Shown here piece after piece: positions 41,188-53,664 of a DNA stretch of 64,000 nt; the first letter of the stretch is position 1, and each line of letters opens with the position of its first letter. The position numbers and the translations under genes are program-made. Source of the DNA: Massilistercora timonensis (lineage in GTDB: Bacteria; Bacillota; Clostridia; Lachnospirales; Lachnospiraceae); contig NZ_LT990039.1 of assembly GCF_900312975.1 (NCBI RefSeq), positions 1,364,001 through 1,428,000 of the forward strand, in the 5' to 3' direction. The notes beneath the pieces are model-generated. The model searched no databases and was not told the origin of the DNA. It saw only the letters and a program-made list of their open reading frames with translations.

Positions 41188-41269
41188 TGGATGGAGGTGG
41201 ATTCGAACCACCGAAGCAATTTGCAACAGATTTACAGTCTGCCCCCTTTGGCCACTCGGGAATCCATCC
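41188..41269 (-). tRNA. tRNA-Tyr (anticodon GTA)
   Basis: An 82-nt class II tRNA with a long variable arm and anticodon loop CTGTAAA. Acceptor stem GGATGGA/TCCATCC. Confidence 0.97.
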
Positions 41270-41277
41270 AGGTTATA

Positions 41278-41350
41278 TGGGGCCTATAGGGCTCGAACCT
41301 ATGACCCTCTGCTTGTAAGGCAGATGCTCTCCCAGCTGAGCTAAGACCCC
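41278..41350 (-). tRNA. tRNA-Val (anticodon TAC)
   Basis: The acceptor stem is GGGGTCT/AGGCCCC and the anticodon loop CTTACAA. Confidence 0.97.
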
Positions 41351-41356
41351 ATACAA

Positions 41357-41430
41357 CGACCCAGAAGAGACTCGAACTCTCGACCTCCGCCGTGACAGGG
41401 CGGCGCTCTAACCAACTGAGCCACTGGGCC
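41357..41430 (-). tRNA. tRNA-Asp (anticodon GTC)
   Basis: The acceptor stem is GGCCCAG/CTGGGTC, the anticodon loop CTGTCAC and the T-arm GAGTTCGAGTCTC. First tRNA after the 23S gene. Confidence 0.97.
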
Positions 41431-41502
41431 GTATCAGGATATTATACATACCCTGAAAACTGCATACAAGAAATCATCCGCCTATCCACCTTCTTGGTCA
41501 TG

Positions 41503-44385
<2,883 letters not shown>

Positions 44386-44706
44386 CCAAAACGTTGATAT
44401 AGCGTTATCAACGCTGGTTTCTAGGTTCGTCCCTTCTTTCAAAGGGACTGGTATTCGTTTCTTTCGAAACGTTACCTCGGATGTCTCTTTTCTTTGAGAT
44501 TCTTTCTTGTATGCGGTTTTCAAGGTACGTTGCTGACTGACGTTTTATCAGTCATCAGATCCCTGGACTTTCGTCCAGCGCTCTGATCACTGGTAAAACC
44601 AGCTATCATAACAGCACTGCCCTGCTGATCGGGTTGGCGTTGGAGGATTGTTGTCCTCCCTTGCCGGTATCTATTCAAAAGGCTTCCGCCTTTTTGCTTT
44701 TTTAAA
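44386..44706 (-). other. Spacer between 5S and 23S rRNA genes
   Basis: This 320-bp spacer holds no tRNA and no gene. It contains several short inverted repeats (for example AACGTTGATA with TATCAACGCT around 44390-44415, and GTCCC/GGGAC near 44430-44450) that probably form the processing stem around 23S. Confidence 0.6.
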
Positions 44707-44823
44707 CCTGGCAGCCACCTGCTCTCCCACACCGTCTCCAGTGCAGTACCATCGGCCGCTTAAGGCTTAACCATCGTGTTCGGGATGGGTACGGGTGTTT
44801 CCCCTAAGCGCATCGCCACCAGG
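44707..44823 (-). rRNA. 5S ribosomal RNA (placed between 16S and 23S)
   Basis: The 117-nt minus-strand sequence runs from CCTGGTGGCGATGCG to its pairing partner GGCTGCCAGG. It has the conserved AACACCCGTACCCATCCCGAACACG core. Its position between 16S and 23S is not the usual 16S-23S-5S order. Confidence 0.95.
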
Positions 44824-44899
44824 ATTATCATCCAGCCTTTTGACGGGCTGACTGATCAACCTTGATATCTGAACAATAGACACCAGCCCTTACTTTCTT

Positions 44900-46438
<1,539 letters not shown>

Positions 46439-46658
46439 AACCTCATGCCTGCTGTTATACAGGCTTAAGATCAAGTTCATCCAGGTCCAAGAAAACTAAC
46501 TAGCTTCCTTATCCCTTTTACTGTTTTGGGTTCGCTCCAAACTGTCTCACAGTTCAAAGCGGTTCTCTGAATTTTCTCTTAAAGAATTTTCAGGGTTGGT
46601 GTCTATTGTTCAGTTATCAAGGTTCGTTTTTTGCCGGCCCTCATGGGTCAGCCTAGAT

Positions 46659-46688
46659 ATAATATCACTGAATACCGTCCACTGTCAA
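46659..46688 (-). promoter_or_regulatory. Promoter of the rRNA operon
   Basis: On the minus strand TTGACA (46688-46683), 18 bp, TATTAT (46664-46659) lies about 220 bp before the 16S gene. The stretch 46439-46658 is the rRNA leader with anti-terminator-like repeats and no gene. Confidence 0.7.
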
Positions 46689-46796
46689 GACTTTTTCTAA
46701 GCTTTTTTTACTTTTTGAACGCATTTTTTTACAGATACTATACCTTGTTTTTTCCGGGTTCTGACACCACAAGATATCCGTCCCGGCCTTGTCAGA

Positions 46797-46831
46797 GAAA
46801 AAACTGTCTGGAACTTTCATTCCAGACAGTC
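46797..46831 (-). terminator. Terminator of tRNA-Ser
   Basis: A 10-bp stem ACTGTCTGGA/TCCAGACAGT is followed by T6 on the minus strand, 13 bp after the tRNA. Confidence 0.88.
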
Positions 46832-46843
46832 ATTCTTGACGAG

Positions 46844-46931
46844 CGGAGAAAGAGGGATTTGAACCCTCGCGCCGGTTGCCCGACCTACACCCTTAGCAGG
46901 GGCGCCTCTTCAGCCTCTTGAGTATTTCTCC
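46844..46931 (-). tRNA. tRNA-Ser (anticodon GCT)
   Basis: An 88-nt class II tRNA with acceptor GGAGAAA/TTTCTCC, anticodon loop CTGCTAA and a long variable arm. It lies upstream of the rRNA promoter and has its own terminator. Confidence 0.97.
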
Positions 46932-46970
46932 AGCAAAGGTAATTATACTAAACCTCTATCTTGTTGTCAA

Positions 46971-47690
46971 TCACTTTTTCCCCATGTTTTCGTGGATTGT
47001 CTCCTGTATCCGGTCTTTCACCATGGCAGCGATCTCGTTTGTTTTCAGATCTTTGTAATCTTCATAGAGAAGGGGCTCCAGGAAATGTACCTGGACCGTC
47101 ACCGGGCTGGTGGTGTTGGTGTCAAAGGGTTTGAAGGAATCAATAAGCGCTACCGGGACGATGGGGCACTTTGCCTTGGTCGCCGCCTTGAAGCTTCCGC
47201 CCTTGAATGTCTGTACTTCGTTTCCATTTTTGGAGCGGGTCCCTTCCGCGAAGATCAGATAATTTCTTCCCTTCTTTACTTCATTTGTTACATTGACGAT
47301 CACCTGCATGGACTGGCGCACGTCCTCCCGGTCGATCATATAGGCTTTCATGCAGGCGAACACCTGCTTGAGGAAAGGAACATTGGCCACTTCCTTTTTC
47401 GCCACCACGGAAAACGGCTTCGGACACGCTTCCACCACTGCAAGAACATCATATAACCCCTGATGATTCGGGAAAAACATGAATCCATTTTCTTTCGGAA
47501 TATTTTCTTCTCCATGGACATCGATATGGACATTCCCGCCCTTGTTGGCCCGCAGGGTGATAAACCGGAGCATTTTGTACTGCTGCTCTTCTGTATATTT
47601 GTCCGGATGGCTGGCATGATAACACAGCTTGCACCACATATAAGGCACCAGCAGGATATTTCTCCACACCATGATCAAAATTCGTTTCAT
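46971..47690 (-). CDS. plsC: 1-acyl-sn-glycerol-3-phosphate acyltransferase (PlsC type)
   Basis: The 239-residue protein has the acyltransferase block I NHQGLYDV (HX4D), block II around YMIDREDVRQSM, block III FAEGTRSKNG and block IV CPIVPVALIDS. One N-terminal hydrophobic segment (ILIMVWRNILLVPYMWC) anchors it to the membrane. It makes phosphatidic acid from lysophosphatidic acid. It appears monocistronic, following the DUF4173 gene by 73 bp. Confidence 0.93.
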   Translation of the reverse strand: MKRILIMVWRNILLVPYMWCKLCYHASHPDKYTEEQQYKMLRFITLRANKGGNVHIDVHGEENIPKENGFMFFPNHQGLYDVLAVVEACPKPFSVVAKKEVANVPFLKQVFACMKAYMIDREDVRQSMQVIVNVTNEVKKGRNYLIFAEGTRSKNGNEVQTFKGGSFKAATKAKCPIVPVALIDSFKPFDTNTTSPVTVQVHFLEPLLYEDYKDLKTNEIAAMVKDRIQETIHENMGKK

Positions 47691-47763
47691 AATAAATACT
47701 CCTTTGTAGAGGATTCTTTCCTATTAGTATAAACATTCCGAATTATCTTGTCAAAAAAAGACG

Positions 47764-49248
47764 TTATTCATACCAATCATAGCTGTAATCCCTGTGCTCC
47801 TCCATGAACTGTTCCGCCGCCAGCTTCGCCCGGATCCGGGAGTAGTTGGCCTTCCTGAGATAGATCCCCTGGTTCTTCTCGGAAATATCGCAGAAATACT
47901 GATACACATCTCCTCTGACGTAGTCCTCGTAGCCAGAGAGATCCATTTCGGCGATCGCCGGGGCTGCGTCTGCCGACAGCCTGGTAAGCAGGTAATAGAC
48001 ATCCTCTTCTTTCATATTTTCCGTATGGGCGATATTATATTCCGCTACAATGGCGTCCGGCCTTGCAAGAGAAAGTCCAATATACAGAACACTCACGACT
48101 GCTACAATATATCGGAAAAGCGGAAATCTTTCCCGGTAGATATTCACGATCACTCCCGCCATGATAAGACTGAGAGTCAGAAGGAACCACAGCACCAGGA
48201 TCCGCAGGAACGTAAGATGATAGACCCCCACATACAGGAACATCCGGTAGGCGGCGGACAGGATCATAATATAGGTACATGCCGAGATCACCGTCAGGAT
48301 GATCTTCAGAGGAATGCTTTCTTTAAATAAGTACAGACACAAAAGCACCATGATGAAATTCACAATGCTGACGAACAAAAGCTCCCAGAAACCGCCCCTG
48401 GCATACTCCGCGTAGGTAAGATCCGCAGGCAGCCCTACCTGAAGGCCGATAAAGAGATATACGATCTGGATCAGGCAGTACATCAGGTAGATCACACTGA
48501 TGATACTGGTAAAGGTGATTCCCACCACCGGGTTGAAATACCTGATCTTCCGCCTCTTCTCAATGGGGAAGTTATATTTGCACAGCGCCGCGAAAAACCC
48601 GTAGCCAAGAGCAAAGCCAAAAAGGATGGTAACCCCGATGCCAAGTAAATTCGAGAAATTAATATATTTCAGAATTTCTCCAAATATCCTGGAAAACACA
48701 AGATCCGATTTCAACAACAAGGGTAAAACCAGGCACAAAATCCCCAGCGCCACAAAGCACCCCACAGCAATGGCCGCCACCGTCTGCTTCTTCTTGCTCT
48801 GGCTCCTGGAGAAATATCCCGCCCCATGAGAGAACGGAAGCGGGAGAGATCCCACCATGGTTCCAAACAACAGGAAGATCCTCTTGAGATACATAGGGAA
48901 ATTCCAGTCGTGATCATCATAGAACTGATGGATCATCAGCACAAAAAACAGAAGAACGATCCCCAGCAGATTGAAAAAGTGCAGGAAAAAGGAAGTAGTC
49001 AGCGCAGTGGAAATCCCCAGCAGGATCATTCCTATTATATATAGAAGAGATCCCTTCTGCAGCCGGAACCGGATCCTGCGCATAAACAATCCCGCCGTCA
49101 GGATTGTACCCGCCACGCACAGAGGAAAAGTCACCCCGTGCGTATTTTTATAAAGGCAGAAAGCAAAGACAATCCCGTATAGAATACTGACGCCGCCAAA
49201 AAAGCGGTAGTCCTGCCGCATTTTCATGATCAATGGCCTCTCGTTCAT
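47764..49248 (-). CDS. DUF4173 polytopic membrane protein
   Basis: From the ATG with AAGGGGG upstream the protein has 494 residues and about twelve membrane helices. It contains the DUF4173 landmark TYAEYARGGFWELLFVSIVNF and a soluble C-terminus (LSADAAPAIAEMDLSGYEDYV) that ends YSYDWYE. Function is unknown; some relatives are annotated as putative two-component or septum-associated membrane proteins without evidence. A GTG start at 49266 is less likely. It lies 42 bp after the Sel1 gene on the same strand. Confidence 0.85.
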   Translation of the reverse strand: MNERPLIMKMRQDYRFFGGVSILYGIVFAFCLYKNTHGVTFPLCVAGTILTAGLFMRRIRFRLQKGSLLYIIGMILLGISTALTTSFFLHFFNLLGIVLLFFVLMIHQFYDDHDWNFPMYLKRIFLLFGTMVGSLPLPFSHGAGYFSRSQSKKKQTVAAIAVGCFVALGILCLVLPLLLKSDLVFSRIFGEILKYINFSNLLGIGVTILFGFALGYGFFAALCKYNFPIEKRRKIRYFNPVVGITFTSIISVIYLMYCLIQIVYLFIGLQVGLPADLTYAEYARGGFWELLFVSIVNFIMVLLCLYLFKESIPLKIILTVISACTYIMILSAAYRMFLYVGVYHLTFLRILVLWFLLTLSLIMAGVIVNIYRERFPLFRYIVAVVSVLYIGLSLARPDAIVAEYNIAHTENMKEEDVYYLLTRLSADAAPAIAEMDLSGYEDYVRGDVYQYFCDISEKNQGIYLRKANYSRIRAKLAAEQFMEEHRDYSYDWYE

Positions 49249-49290
49249 AGGAGCCCCCTTCCTCACCGGCCAGATACCCCGGTGATCTTT

Positions 49291-50571
49291 CTATTTCTTC
49301 TTGAGTTCCTTCATGCGCCTGTTTGCTTCGTCTATAAGTATATCGGCATTTTCCCCGGCGGCCTGTGCTTTTTTGGCCCACTCCAGACTCAGGAGCAGAT
49401 TTTCTTCCGTGGTGGGAATGAGCAAATAGTAATGGGCCAGCAAAAGCATCCCTTTGGTGTCGCCGCCATCTGCAGCCTGAAAGCACAGAGCGTGTGCCTC
49501 ATGGAGATCCTGCTTAACGCCGTGCTCTCCATAGAGATATTCCCGTCCGGCCGCGGCGGCACAGGGTGCATCGCCAAGGCTTGCCCCGTCAACGAACAAC
49601 TGCTGAGCTCTGCGGTAATTGAGATCCACGCCGCAGGTGCCATTGTAATAATGATAACCCAGATACCGATATGACTTTGCGTCTTTCAGTCCTATGCCTT
49701 CGTAATACCAGTGGTGTGCAGCGTCTTCATTGGCAAATTCCTTGACACCATAAACTGGATCCTGAAGAAACGCATATCGGAACGTGCATTTTCTATCCTG
49801 CATTTCCGCACCTTTCCGATAACATTCCAGCGCTTTCCCCGAATCTACGGCTGTACCTATGCCGTCTTCATAAGCAAGCCCCAGATAATACAGGCCAAGA
49901 GGATCCCCTGCATTGGCGGAAATCTGATACCAGTGGAAGGCTGTGTCCGGATCTGCAGGATGGAGGCCTTCCACCCCAAGCTCGTAATTCAGGCCGGTAT
50001 AAGCCGCCGCTTTCGCATGGCCCTGCCTGGCGGCTTCCTCATACCACTTGGCAGACATAACCGGATTCTTTACCTGGTTAAAACCAATACGGAAATTTTG
50101 CGCCAGAAAATACTGCGCTTTCACATGGCCCTGCCTGGCGGCTTTTTGCAGATACTCATTCACATGTTCCGGCAACCACAGCAGACTACGAGGCGCCTTG
50201 TAAAAGCAGTATGCCAGCAGATACTGGGCCTCTGGATCGCCATTATCAGCAATGGGCTCCAGAAGAAGACGCGCTATGTTGAAATCTTTATTCTGCCCCA
50301 TTAATTCTTTTGCTTTCTCTATCCGCTCTGTGGCGTAGTCCGGCTTCTCCTTAACATAGGCACTGGTAATATCATGAACCTGATGTTTCAACTTATAGAT
50401 CCAGGCTTTGGAAATGGATTCCGTCTCTCCTGTCTCCAAGTCCCTCATCCAATAATTCTGATTATCCTTTTCTCCACCGCATTCGTAGACCTTTCCCTCA
50501 ATCAGGTAAACCTCAAGCTTGTGCAGCAGACCATGTCTTGGAGTTGTATATTCCATCTCTTCATATTTCAT
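49291..50571 (-). CDS. Sel1-like (TPR-like) repeat protein
   Basis: The 426-residue soluble protein starts at MKYEEMEYTTPRHGLLHKLE (GGGAGG upstream). After an about 100-residue N-terminal domain it has six or more Sel1 repeats of about 36 residues (for example YLQKAARQGHVKAQYFLAQNFRIG, WYEEAARQGHAKAAAYTGLNYELG, WYQISANAGDPLGLYYLGLAYEDG). Such repeats bind partner proteins. The target is unknown. It may be co-expressed with the DUF4173 gene. Confidence 0.88.
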   Translation of the reverse strand: MKYEEMEYTTPRHGLLHKLEVYLIEGKVYECGGEKDNQNYWMRDLETGETESISKAWIYKLKHQVHDITSAYVKEKPDYATERIEKAKELMGQNKDFNIARLLLEPIADNGDPEAQYLLAYCFYKAPRSLLWLPEHVNEYLQKAARQGHVKAQYFLAQNFRIGFNQVKNPVMSAKWYEEAARQGHAKAAAYTGLNYELGVEGLHPADPDTAFHWYQISANAGDPLGLYYLGLAYEDGIGTAVDSGKALECYRKGAEMQDRKCTFRYAFLQDPVYGVKEFANEDAAHHWYYEGIGLKDAKSYRYLGYHYYNGTCGVDLNYRRAQQLFVDGASLGDAPCAAAAGREYLYGEHGVKQDLHEAHALCFQAADGGDTKGMLLLAHYYLLIPTTEENLLLSLEWAKKAQAAGENADILIDEANRRMKELKKK

Positions 50572-50608
50572 ATTTATATCCTCCCGCCACCTGCGATACG
50601 TTAATTTT

Positions 50609-50637
50609 AATATAGCATGAGCAAAGCTAAAATACAA
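50609..50637 (-). promoter_or_regulatory. Promoter of the Sel1 gene
   Basis: On the minus strand TTGTAT (50637-50632), 17 bp, TATATT (50614-50609), 37 bp before the ATG. Confidence 0.65.
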
Positions 50638-50700
50638 TTGATAAGAAACTGACAAAAATCCTTCTTAAATCTTTAAAAAACCTTCCGTTTGAGATAAAAT

Positions 50701-50755
50701 GGGGACAGGGTATTTTCAATCTGGGACGTGGTATTTTCGAAAATACCACGTCCCC
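50701..50755. repeat. REP-like palindromic repeat group
   Basis: GGGACGTGGTATTTTC (50723-50738) is followed at once by its exact complement (50739-50754), making a 32-bp perfect palindrome. A related half GGGGACAGGGTATTTTC lies at 50701-50717 and could pair with the same right arm. It lies just before the ribosome site of the 50773 gene. Such sequences are often dispersed REP elements moved by Y1 transposases. Confidence 0.75.
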
Positions 50756-50772
50756 AACTAGGAGGTTTTATT

Positions 50773-51237
50773 ATGAACACAAATATCAATATGGAGCAAT
50801 TACAGAAAGACGCAGTGGACATCTTCCACCAGGGCTTCGCCTGTTCCGAGTCGGTCATCTATGCGCTTCGCAAGAATTTTGAGCTGGAGATGTCCGACGA
50901 CGCCATCGCCATGAGCACCGGATTCCCCTGGGGACTGGGCGGAGGCGGCTGTATCTGCGGCGCTCTTGCCGGCGCTACCATGGTCATCGGCTACTTCTAC
51001 GGACGTACCGTGCCGGGAGACCCCAAGAACGTACGCTGCTTTGCTCTGTGCAACGAGCTTCACGACTTCTTCAAGGAGACCTGCGGCGGCACCTGCTGCC
51101 GGGTACTGACCAGAGGCATGGAGAAAGACGCTCCGGAGCGGAAAGCCCAGTGTACCCGATTCGTGGAAGCTACCGTGAAGAAAACCGCTGAGATCATCCT
51201 GCGGGAGCTGGAAAAGGACGGAAAGATCGAGAAATAA
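50773..51237 (+). CDS. C_GCAxxG_C_C family redox/metal-binding protein
   Basis: The 154-residue protein starts MNTNINMEQLQKDAVDIF (AGGAGG upstream). It has the family cysteines: FACSES, GGGGCICGALAGATM, RCFALCNEL and ETCGGTCCRVL. The spacing suits an Fe-S cluster or redox-active site. Some relatives are fused to or lie near NADH-dependent enzymes or pyridine-disulfide oxidoreductases; no firm function is known. It lies 30 bp before the CdaR gene on the same strand. Confidence 0.88.
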   Translation: MNTNINMEQLQKDAVDIFHQGFACSESVIYALRKNFELEMSDDAIAMSTGFPWGLGGGGCICGALAGATMVIGYFYGRTVPGDPKNVRCFALCNELHDFFKETCGGTCCRVLTRGMEKDAPERKAQCTRFVEATVKKTAEIILRELEKDGKIEK

Positions 51238-51267
51238 GCATACATAAAAGAAATAGGAGTCACAGCA

Positions 51268-52320
51268 ATGGAAGTATCCAAAACCCTGGCGGCACAGATT
51301 GTCCACGCAGTCTATGAAGTGGTAAAAACCGATACCAACCTGATCAGTCCTTCCGGCCATATTGTGGGAAGTACTGACCCGGATCGTATCGGCTCCTTCC
51401 ACGCTGCCGGGGCTTATGCTGCAAAGACGGGAGCCCCGGTCTTCGTGGATGAAGCGCACCCTTTTGAGGGAGCAAAGCCGGGGATCAACTACCCCATCTT
51501 TCTCAACCACGCTCCCATCGCCGTGATCGGCCTCACCGGAGACCCGGAGGCGCTGAAGCCTTTGGGCTTCCTGATCACAAAGATCACCGAGGTTTTTCTA
51601 AAGGAACAGCAGTTAAATGAAGAACTGGCGTCGGAATCACGCGCCCTTCATTATCTCATCACTTCTCTGATCTATGACCGCATCCAGGATCCGGATCAGT
51701 TCCAGCTGCTTCTGGATCAGTACGGGCTATGCCGGGAGAACTCTCTTGCGGTTCTCGTTATCCGCATGGAAGACTCCTGCCCTGAGCAGGCTCTTCGCTT
51801 TTACTTTCAGTCCCTGGGAGTCCGGCTTTCTCATTATTTCTATCCCAATGAATGGATCGTGCTTTTTGATGAGAGCTCTTTTGCGTCTTTTTCCGAAAAG
51901 GATTTCTCTCAGAAATTCCGGGGGCAGCTCCACGCCGGCCTGGGAAATTTCACTTCTCTTTCTCATGCGTCCCGGTCCTACCAGAATGCTCTGGCGGCGC
52001 TTCGCCACGCCCTGAACCAGGATCTTACCTTCTGCGATATCTCGACGCCGTCGGCAGAATATCTTCTGGAAGCCATTCCCAGAGATATGAAAACTCTGTT
52101 CGCCAGCCAGTTATTAGACGGACTGACGGAAAAGGAATGTTCCATACTGCGGACCTATCTCTCCTGCAATATGTCTCTGAAAAATACAGCCGACGCTCTT
52201 TTTATCCACAAGAATACGCTGCAGTATCATCTGGACCGGATTGCGGAAAAAAGCGGGAAAAATCCAAGAAATTTCCAGGACGCTTTTCTCTTCCAGCTGG
52301 CCCTCTTCTGCCATATCTGA
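51268..52320 (+). CDS. CdaR-type sugar-diacid regulator
   Basis: The 350-residue regulator has an N-terminal diacid-recognition domain (LAAQIVHAVYEVVKTDTNLISPSGHIVGSTDPDRIGSFH). The C-terminal PucR/CdaR helix-turn-helix is LRTYLSCNMSLKNTADALFIHKNTLQYHLDRIAEKSG. In E. coli, CdaR activates glucarate, galactarate and glycerate use. A glycerate kinase gene follows by 121 bp, which fits. An 18-bp palindrome lies between the two. Confidence 0.93.
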   Translation: MEVSKTLAAQIVHAVYEVVKTDTNLISPSGHIVGSTDPDRIGSFHAAGAYAAKTGAPVFVDEAHPFEGAKPGINYPIFLNHAPIAVIGLTGDPEALKPLGFLITKITEVFLKEQQLNEELASESRALHYLITSLIYDRIQDPDQFQLLLDQYGLCRENSLAVLVIRMEDSCPEQALRFYFQSLGVRLSHYFYPNEWIVLFDESSFASFSEKDFSQKFRGQLHAGLGNFTSLSHASRSYQNALAALRHALNQDLTFCDISTPSAEYLLEAIPRDMKTLFASQLLDGLTEKECSILRTYLSCNMSLKNTADALFIHKNTLQYHLDRIAEKSGKNPRNFQDAFLFQLALFCHI

Positions 52321-52327
52321 TTATCTC

Positions 52328-52345
52328 ATTGGTATATATACCAAT
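52328..52345. promoter_or_regulatory. 18-bp perfect palindrome between cdaR and glxK (operator candidate)
   Basis: ATTGGTATATATACCAAT is fully self-complementary and lies 8 bp after the CdaR stop codon, about 97 bp before the glycerate kinase ATG. Its form is that of an operator for a dimeric regulator. Confidence 0.55.
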
Positions 52346-52441
52346 ATTTTTATGCAAATATCAAAGTTTTTCAGTATAGAAACCATGGATTTTCTTTCTC
52401 TTTGCGTTATACTATAAGAAATCAAAGAGGAGGTACCTATT

Positions 52442-53578
52442 ATGAAGGTTGTTGTCGCCATTGATTCATTCAAAGGATGTCTTTCTTCGGCAGAAGCCGG
52501 AAATGCAGTAAAAGCCGGAGTCTTATCCGCAATCCCCGACGCCCGGGTGATCGTCAAACCCCTGGCAGACGGCGGAGAGGGAACCACCGACGCCCTCATT
52601 GAGGGACTGGGCGGGACCCGCATAGACTTAGAAGTGACCGGACCCATGGGAACTCCTGTATCTGCATACTACGGATACATCCCGGATCAGAAAACCGCGG
52701 TCATCGAGATGGCCAGCGCCGCCGGTATCACTCTGGTCCCGGACGCCGAGAAAAATCCTCTCGCCGCCACCACCTACGGAGTCGGGGAAATGATCCTGGA
52801 CGCCATCCGGCGCGGCTGCCGCAAGTTCATCATCGGGATCGGCGGAAGCGCTACAAACGATGGCGGCCTTGGCATGTTGAAGGCGCTGGGATTTACTTTC
52901 CTTGATGAAAATGGAAATGACGTGGGAGAAGGCGCGCAGGCTCTCTCAAAGATTGAAACCATCTCCGCAGAAAACGCAGATCCCCTTCTTGCGGACTGCC
53001 AGTTCCAGGTGGCCTGCGACGTGACCAACCCCTTATGCGGGCCTAACGGCGCCACTTATATCTACGGCCCCCAGAAAGGCGTGACCAAAGATCTGCTGAT
53101 CCCCATCGATCAGGGCATGGCACACTACGCCAAGATCACAGCACAGGCAACCGGGACCCAATACCTGGAAGCCCCCGGCGCGGGAGCCGCAGGCGGACTG
53201 GGATTTGCCTTCCTAAGCTATCTTAAGGCTGCTCTTGTCCCAGGCATCGATCTTATCCTGAACGCCATCCGTCTGGAAGAAGAGCTTTCTGACGCAGACG
53301 TAGTGGTCACCGGCGAGGGACGGCTGGATCACCAGACCGCCATGGGGAAGGCTCCCGTGGGCGTGGCCCGGCTTGCCAGGAAATATCACGCCACTGTCCT
53401 GGCCTTCGCCGGAAGCGTCACCAAAGACGCATCCGCCTGCAATAACGCCGGGATCGACGCATTCTTCCCTGTTGTCCGGGGAGTGACCACACTGGAAGAA
53501 GCCATGGATCCTCAGAATGCACGGGAGAACCTGCGGGCAACGGCAGAACAGGTCTTCCGGCTCCTTGCCCTTTCCTGA
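52442..53578 (+). CDS. glxK: Glycerate 2-kinase (GlxK/GarK type)
   Basis: The 378-residue protein starts MKVVVAIDSFKGCLSSAEAG and has the GlxK landmarks VKPLADGGEGTTDAL, GIGGSATNDGGLGMLKALGF and VVTGEGRLDHQTAMGKAP. It phosphorylates D-glycerate with ATP, feeding glycolysis. It pairs with the CdaR regulator upstream. The hydroxyacid dehydrogenase on the other strand (55827) could supply glycerate from hydroxypyruvate. Confidence 0.96.
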   Translation: MKVVVAIDSFKGCLSSAEAGNAVKAGVLSAIPDARVIVKPLADGGEGTTDALIEGLGGTRIDLEVTGPMGTPVSAYYGYIPDQKTAVIEMASAAGITLVPDAEKNPLAATTYGVGEMILDAIRRGCRKFIIGIGGSATNDGGLGMLKALGFTFLDENGNDVGEGAQALSKIETISAENADPLLADCQFQVACDVTNPLCGPNGATYIYGPQKGVTKDLLIPIDQGMAHYAKITAQATGTQYLEAPGAGAAGGLGFAFLSYLKAALVPGIDLILNAIRLEEELSDADVVVTGEGRLDHQTAMGKAPVGVARLARKYHATVLAFAGSVTKDASACNNAGIDAFFPVVRGVTTLEEAMDPQNARENLRATAEQVFRLLALS

Positions 53579-53606
53579 TCCGCCATACGGATCTGGCAGG
53601 ACGCAG

Positions 53607-53656
53607 AAAAAACGGGTTTGCTGCATAATGATCGCAGCAAACCCGTTTTCTTTTCT
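53607..53656. terminator. Bidirectional terminator between glxK and the symporter gene
   Basis: A 16-bp perfect stem (53609-53624 with 53634-53649) with A and T runs on the two sides ends both convergent transcripts. Confidence 0.92.
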
Positions 53657-53664
53657 AAAATATC

